DNA from: Cordilura impudica
Lineage: Eukaryota > Arthropoda > Insecta > Diptera > Scathophagidae
Direction: 5' to 3'
NCBI GenBank assembly: GCA_963682025.1
Contig: OY821520.1
Coordinates: forward strand, 91,110,492 to 91,174,491
Length of the DNA: 64,000 nt
Below the pieces are notes generated by a model. That model made no database searches and had not been told where the DNA came from. It saw only the letters and a program-made list of their open reading frames with translations. Position 1 is the first letter of the stretch. Each line of letters starts with the position of its first letter. Position numbers and translations under genes: made by a program. Of the stretch, positions 57,995-64,000 are shown piece by piece.

Positions 57995-59020
57995 TATATA
58001 GAAAGTAAATACAGAATTCGCATTCCTTAAAAAACTAAAACAAAAACTTTTTCATCCCTAAAATCACCATTACCAAAAGCAATTAAGTGCCATTTCACTC
58101 AGATCTGGAAATTTCCTATGGAATACTCCACATGTAGTTATATGCAGACTTATATGGAAGAGAGAACCTCATCATACATACAAAAAAAAATAAAACAATT
58201 CAAGCGAAAATACAATCATATTCTGTTTTTTTTTTTTTTTTTTGTTACATATTGTTTCAATACAATTTCCGTGTAGTCATATTGTTTTGTAATATCAGTT
58301 ATTCTTTTTTGTGGTCTTCATATTTTCATCTTTTTTCCTTTCGGTTACTTCGGGCGTTTTCTTAAATGTTTCCTGCTTTTACATCTTGTTTAAAACTAAT
58401 GTGTGTAAACAAGTATGTCTTGTAAGCCTTAAAATACTTAAAAATGAAATGATATGGAATCAAAACATCTGGACATTATGATTTTACAGGAAAAAAAGAA
58501 TTGAAAATAAAAAAAATATACAAAAACATTTATAGATATGTTTTTAAGCAAAAAAAAAAATAAAATGGGAAGAAATGCATAAAGTTACACATCAATGAAC
58601 ATTGCTTTGTTAAGCGGAAGAAAAAAGTTGTTCACATATGAATATGTATCTTCACATAAAAATACTTATTAATTTATGCATACATATTAATGTAGGCTCA
58701 CATGTAAATATTTGGACTTTATATTGTTATATATTTATTATTTGTTTAACAATATTGACCGGTTGAACCAAAAAAAGAAATTAAAGGAGAAAATGTTAAA
58801 TGATTTCATGGGATAATTTTTGCATTAAAGAATGATAAGATAGAAGTCTTTAAAGTTATACAAAATATTTATAAAATCTATAAATTTTTTAGCCAAGCTA
58901 AGTATTATGCAATAATGTTCACTCCAATTAATTTATATGTATCTCCAAGGAAGCTATTATGTCATCGTAACAGCTGGAAAGCTAACTATCTTGAATACAT
59001 TAAAAGTTATTTGAATAAAA
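57995..59020. other. AT-rich stretch with no recognised gene
   Basis: T-run at 58226-58243 and chance frames only. Confidence 0.5.
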
Positions 59021-61580
59021 ACAAGTAAGAGTGTTAAATTCGGCTGTGCCGAATCTTTGATACCCTCCACCTCGGTTTGAGTATTGATAATAAATGTAAA
59101 CAAAATATTGGAAAAATATGCATACGTTTTCTATATGCATGCGTTTCCGGTTATATGGCATAACTTCTCGTTTAATTTAGTTTTTGCTAATTAAAAAGCT
59201 CGCCTTAACCTCCATTGCAAAGGTAATGGTTGTGTAGGGTGGCTATATGCATTAAATCGTGCTAATTGGAGATATAGTTTGGAGGTATAGTTTCTTTTAA
59301 CTGGCGAATTATTTTTTCGCTGCGGCCATATAGGTCGGATGGAGTAACAAAATAATAACCAAAAAAAAGCTCTCTCAACTTTTTATTAAAATATTGCCAT
59401 ATTTGGAAAACGTAGTGAATAAATTTATAATAATAAATAATTAAATTAGGGATGCCAAACGCAAAAAACCAAATGTCCCAAACATTTTAAATAAAATAAT
59501 TTGTTATCTTTATTTTCTGAAAAACTTAAAATATTCATCCAAAAAAAAATTGTGAAAAATAATGTATGTATAAATAACATTCTCATCAAATTGCGTTCAT
59601 TTATGTAACACTTTTTATGTTCGCAATTCTTAAATATCATTTAAGGTTTTCTAAAATTCATTGAATTTAAATTAATGTTTTCTGTAGTGCGAATTCAACG
59701 ATCCGACAGAATTTCAACGATCCGATAATCGCAAAATATATCGACAGCTATTGTTGTTTGCACTGAGGATTAAGTGATTCACTAAGTACATACATCTTAA
59801 CGACAGTCGACAAATCTATTTTTCTATTTATTTAAATTGTAAATGAGTGGCATCTCTGTTAAAATAAGCGAAAAACACAAAGAAGAATTGAAAAAAACAA
59901 ATTACTTCGTGTTTGACAGGATGATTTTATGTTTATGTTTAATATCTCTATTTTTTTTACTAATATTTCAGTTAATATTTTCTAATTTGTAATTGGAAAT
60001 TTTAGTTCCAGTTTTTAGAATCGATATTTTCTTAAATTTGAATGGAAAATTTAAAAAGTGCAATTTTGTATTTATGTGAATAATAATGCTTTAGTAATTA
60101 TAAACATTTTTTAAAAATTAGATGTAATCGCAATCAGATATTTTGTAGGTAAAGCTGAATAATAATTCTATATAACTATGTAGAACTTTTTTGAAAGCAA
60201 AAAACTCATTGATAACTCGCTAACTCTATTTTGTAAAGACAACAAAAAGTTAATATGCCAAACTTATGTTCATATTTGTAAAAGATGATAATGAAAAAAC
60301 GTATGAAATAAAAGACCAGCCCGTGTATACTCTTAACATTATTCTGTATGATATCTAGTTGAAAATATTAACATTCATGTTAAAATAGAAATAACTATTA
60401 CAAAGCTATTTAGAACAAACAAAAATTGTGGCGCCATCTACTGTGGCGTAGTCTCGATGAGCAAAATGAAGTGACACTCTGTTAATGCAAAAGAAATGTA
60501 TTTTCCCCACAACAAAATATTGCAGAATTGTAGTTAATAAAATAATATACCGATTTATTTCTAACTTGCAGTTATTATGGATATACATATATAGAATATA
60601 TGTATATTATTTGTATTATTTAATATGTATGTATGTATATGTAAATATTACACACAAAAAATACAACATCAAACGTTATTTTTGTGTTTTTCTCTTTAAA
60701 TAAATTAATACATAAAAATTTTTTTTGCTAAATTTACATTGTTTTCTTTTTATTAACAACTAGGTATTTTAGCATTATTTGCTTTAGATGCTGGTGAATT
60801 TTTACTCCCTTTATATTAACTCGTATTGTCTGCTTGTCGAAAAAATTTTGGATCGATTTTAACCCCTTTCCCGTGACCCAATCGATCTGAAACTTTGCAG
60901 GCAGACTCATGGCAATGACAGAAATGATCTTTTTTTAGTGATGCCAAAACAATGGAAACTTTTAAATTTTTCTACCAGAGTTGATAAAAAAATGTACAAA
61001 GGGTTAGTTTTTATTATATTATTACCACAATAACCACAAAAACAACAAGTCCAGATATGACAACAATATAACATTTAGAATAACAACAAGAACACTATAG
61101 AAACATCATATTTTTAATTTTTTTTTTTTTACTTTTTCAGAGATTTCCCTGGACCTGTTCCACCGATTTTAATTATTTTTGAAACAGAAATCTTCCCATG
61201 AATTTGGAGAAACATTCTCACTAAAAATGATCACCTTAGTTATCCTATTGAGGGCGGGATCGTGACAAGAACAACATAGAAAATTATATTTTTTCAAGAC
61301 TTTTTTTTAGTTCTTCATTCAAATCTCGGGATTTTAAATTGCAAACTTTTCAGGATGCTAATGAATCATTTTTTATATCAGCGAGCACCCTAGCTGCCTG
61401 ATTGATGCCGCCATCGTGATTTCCACATACGGACAGACGGACATAGCTATATCAACTCTGGTTGTTATAAGGATCACAAATATATATATTTTATGGGGTC
61501 CAAAAATTTTTTTCTAATTATTACAAACGGAATGACAAACTTATATATACCATCTGCACACTGGAGTGGAGGGTATAAAA
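59021..61580 (+). mobile_element. Family-2 DINE-like element, copy B
   Basis: Uninterrupted copy of 2560 bp: ACAAGTAAGAGTGTTAAATT head, stem-loop ATTCGGCTGTGCCGAAT (59038-59054), ATACCCTCCACC, a GGACAGACGGACA tract (about 61430-61444) and the terminal CACTGGAGTGGAGGGTATAA. The subterminal ATACCCTCCAC and the terminal GTGGAGGGTAT are inverted repeats, the same arrangement as in family 1. A 20-base phrase CAACGATCCGAYA is repeated near 59697 and 59716. No ORF. Confidence 0.85.
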
Positions 61581-61716
61581 AGTGCTGTCAAAGTTGGAGT
61601 TTTGGCGATTCATTAAGCCAGAACAATTCTCTGGAAACAAGAAATGAAGAATCTTTTTTAATCACGAATAACACCGATTGATTATTCGGGATAGTAAAAA
61701 ATTTCTTAGGTTCAAA
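61581..61716 (-). pseudogene. Possible continuation of the CR1-like reverse transcriptase
   Basis: On the minus strand the sequence directly beyond the DINE-1 reads EPKKFFTIPNNQSVLFVIKK, reminiscent of the LNPxKS..xx segment that follows YADD and the xxDLxKI region in this RT type. It is short and weak, but its position fits. Confidence 0.35.
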
Positions 61717-62496
61717 AGCAAGTAAGAAAATGTTAGTCGGCTTAGATCAATTATACGATAACCTATACCATGCACTTAGATACCCTATCTTTTAGGACCA
61801 ACTAACTAGATATAGAAAATAAGCATAAAACAGATTTGAGTGGCATTGTTATTATATTTGTTTTACTTCGGATATGAAAAAGTTCATATCGGATGCTATA
61901 TTTACATGGAGATTAGGTCGAAAAATGGAACGATCCTTACTATATTTGGTAACGTGACTTATTGTTAGCGAAAACATATACAAACCAAATTTGAGAAAAA
62001 TCTGTAAAATATTTACTTAATTACTTAATTATTTAATTGTTTAAATTATTTTTTTTTTTTTTTGATAGATTTAAATGAAGATCTTGAATCAACTACATAC
62101 GATGGTATGAATAAGAATTGTCCTAGAGGATTTATTTTTGGTCTATTAAACGGATGTAATAGACATAAATAAACCCAATTTGACCGGGATCTATATAATA
62201 ATTTAGATTTTATGACAATTTAAATCGATCTTGTAGGGGTCATTTGTATGGGGACTAGGTCTGAACTTGTAACGATTTTCACCAATTTCAATAGCGTTCG
62301 TCCTAAAGCCTATAGAAGCTTATATGTATTCATATTTGCGACTTGCAGTTTGATGGACGGGCGGACAAACGGGCATCGCTAAATCGACTCAGAAAGTGAA
62401 TCTGAGTCGATCGGTCATATAGATCAAATATATTTTATAGCTGCAAAAGTTAGCACAAATTCATTATAACCTGACCATATAGTGTTATAGGGTATC
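61717..62496 (+). repeat. DINE-1/mini-me-like element
   Basis: The head is GCAAGTAAGAAAATGTTAGT, followed by ACGATAACCTATACC, core blocks, a GACGGGCGGACA remnant and the tail TAGTGTTATAGGGTAT. It lies directly against the reverse transcriptase frame that ends at about 62497. Confidence 0.85.
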
Positions 62497-64000
62497 TTTT
62501 CTAGATCCATGTTTATGTAGTTTGTGCAGTTAAGAACTTCATTAACATTAGTGCTAGAATACAATTGCACATCATCTGCATACATACTGATTGAACAGGT
62601 TGTTGGAACATTTGGCAAATCGTTTATGTATATGCAGAATAGTAATGGACCTAAGATAGAGCCTTGCGGCACTCCACGATCGACTAACAGGGCATCTGAT
62701 GTTTTACCATTTAATGTAACAGTTTGATATCTCTCACTAAGATAAGAAAGTATTAATTTGCACGCAGAGTCTGAAAAATTAAACAGATTTTTTAGTTTAG
62801 AGATGAGTATCTTATGATCAACAGTACCAAAGGCTTTACTGTGATCTAGAAGCACTAGAAAGCATACCATGTTTTCATCTAATTTGGCTCTTAGATACTC
62901 AACAACGTCTATCAATGATGTAACGCATCCTCTGCCATGTCTAAAACCTGATTGTTCTTCAGATAATAGACCATATCTAGTAAGATATTCATCTATTTGT
63001 AGACATAAGTTTTTAAAGAATTTTTGACAAAAATGTTAGAATAGCGATTGGACGATATTCATTATTGGTTTTAGGTATTGGAAGTATTTTAGCTTTCTTC
63101 CACTCAGCAGGATATATCGATTTTGTAAGCACCGTGTTAAATATGTATGTGAGAAATGGCAGTAGTTTGACGAAAATCATTTTTATAAACTTAGTGTTTA
63201 TTCCATCCATACCAGTAGCGTTTGATTTTATTGAGTTAGAAATTATAAAAACTTCATGCTGATCAATACAACGAAACCAGAATGTATTCTCGACAGGAGC
63301 AGTAGATATTTCTTCACATATATTTATAATAGGTTTTGGTATTTTAATGTCAACAAAACAAGTATTTAAATATGCTAAATCAATATCAGAGTTAATAGTA
63401 CTATTGTTTTTAACTCCTATGCCTATGGCTCGAATCTCTTTCCATTTACTTCTACTTCCAATCGAGGAAGAGAAATTACGAGTATTAAATATTGATTTTG
63501 ATATTTTTATATTGTCCACAACTTTCTGTCTTAGAGATTTAAATATCGATTGTAAATATGGCGTTTTATACATTTTCCATCTCTTATAGGCAGCATCACG
63601 TTCAGCAATTAGTTGCTTAATTATGGTATTGAACCATGGTGGCTGGCTAGCCTTGACAAGTTTAGTTTTTCAGGCACGCAGTCATAAAATATCTTATTAA
63701 TTTCATTTTGTATAAATAATACCTGGTCATTGACATTTTCCATCTCAAATATTGAACCCCAGGCGTAGAATCAAGCCGTTGATTTAATAACGAGTAATTT
63801 ATATTCCTGAAGTCACGAAAGGTGTAATATATATCTTCAGTGTTCAAAGATGTTTCATAAACGAGAAATAAGAGGTCATGTTTAGAAAAAAGGTTTGCAG
63901 AGATTTGGTCATAATGTAAAACATTATATTTTTGGCTAACAAAGATAACATCCAGTAAGCTGTTAGTGGCATTGGGATAATGGGTTGGAATCGTTGAGTT
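62497..64000 (-). pseudogene. CR1-like (Jockey superfamily) retrotransposon, endonuclease end and RT
   Basis: Reading from the window edge: remains of the endonuclease end (IFVSQKYNVLHYDQ, SKHDLLFLVYET), a linker with QPPWFNTIIKQLIAERDAA, then RT: NATGMDGINTKFIK, EWKKAKILPIPK, EYRPIAILTFLSKIL, a frameshift near 63015, EEQSGFRHGRGCVTSLIDVV, FLVLLDHSKAFGTVDHKIL, RGVPQGSILGPLLF and SMYADDVQLY. The frame reaches DLEK and then runs into the DINE-1 at 62496. The SxYADDxQLY and VDH wording fits CR1-type elements better than the Jockey elements at 22 and 52 kb. The element continues beyond 64000. Confidence 0.82.

Overview
The window looks like intergenic or intronic DNA from a higher fly (Diptera, probably Schizophora). 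It is very AT-rich, has many long A/T runs, and contains many short elements of the DINE-1/mini-me type: an ACAAGTAAG head, a palindrome, a GTCY microsatellite and a GGGTATA tail. Small introns of about 70 bases occur inside the transposon genes. I found no complete host gene, rRNA, tRNA or CRISPR array. Almost every recognisable coding stretch is a decayed transposable element, and many elements sit inside one another. Similarity statements come from reading the sequence by eye and from memory of protein families; no search was run.

Layout. 1-2644: an hAT transposon with terminal repeats and a perfect 8-base target duplication, inserted into a DINE-1 tail. 4341-4975: DINE-1. 5134-6954: a 5'-truncated LOA-like retroposon with an 11-base target duplication. 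8368-9500: DINE-1 carrying a small Helitron. 10035-10180: a reverse transcriptase scrap. 10505-13150: a decayed transposase-like gene split by a MITE. 13623-13908: a small foldback element. 14298-15100: piggyBac remains. 15185-17461: a composite repeat with GC-rich islands and a 160-base tandem array. 19985-24130: a fossil transposase-like gene split by a Jockey-type retroposon with a 12-base target duplication. 25090-25660: two nested Helitron copies. 27040-27985 and 28747-29360: DINE-1 copies. 32575-33125: mariner remains. 33144-33520: Helitron. 33639-36627: a 3-kb foldback element. 36813-37115: RT and DINE-1 scraps. 37747-38179: Helitron.

From 41166 to 48039 lies one copy of a long DINE-like element (family 2). 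It is split by a 3.4-kb DNA transposon (41870-45311) and by a DINE-1 (46562-47333). A second copy in the opposite orientation lies at 59021-61580. Between them are a candidate short host exon (48183-48216), piggyBac remains (49812-51010), a nearly full-length but dead Jockey element (51491-55480) and a second foldback element (55640-57930) carrying a DINE-1. The window ends in a decayed CR1-like retroposon (61581-64000) that is also split by a DINE-1.

The strongest candidate for something poorly described is the element at 41870-45311. It has long terminal repeats starting TAGGGCGGGTCGATTT, an exact 8-base target duplication and a spliced gene with a plausible D-D-E arrangement. A MITE with the same termini lies at 52-53 positions into the 12-kb segment (12052-12773), inside an unrelated transposase gene. 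The 33639-36627 foldback has a related terminus (AGGGTGGCA) and a likely 8-base duplication. None of these elements looks active here. The nesting gives a relative order of insertions, but no genes appear to work together as a pathway.
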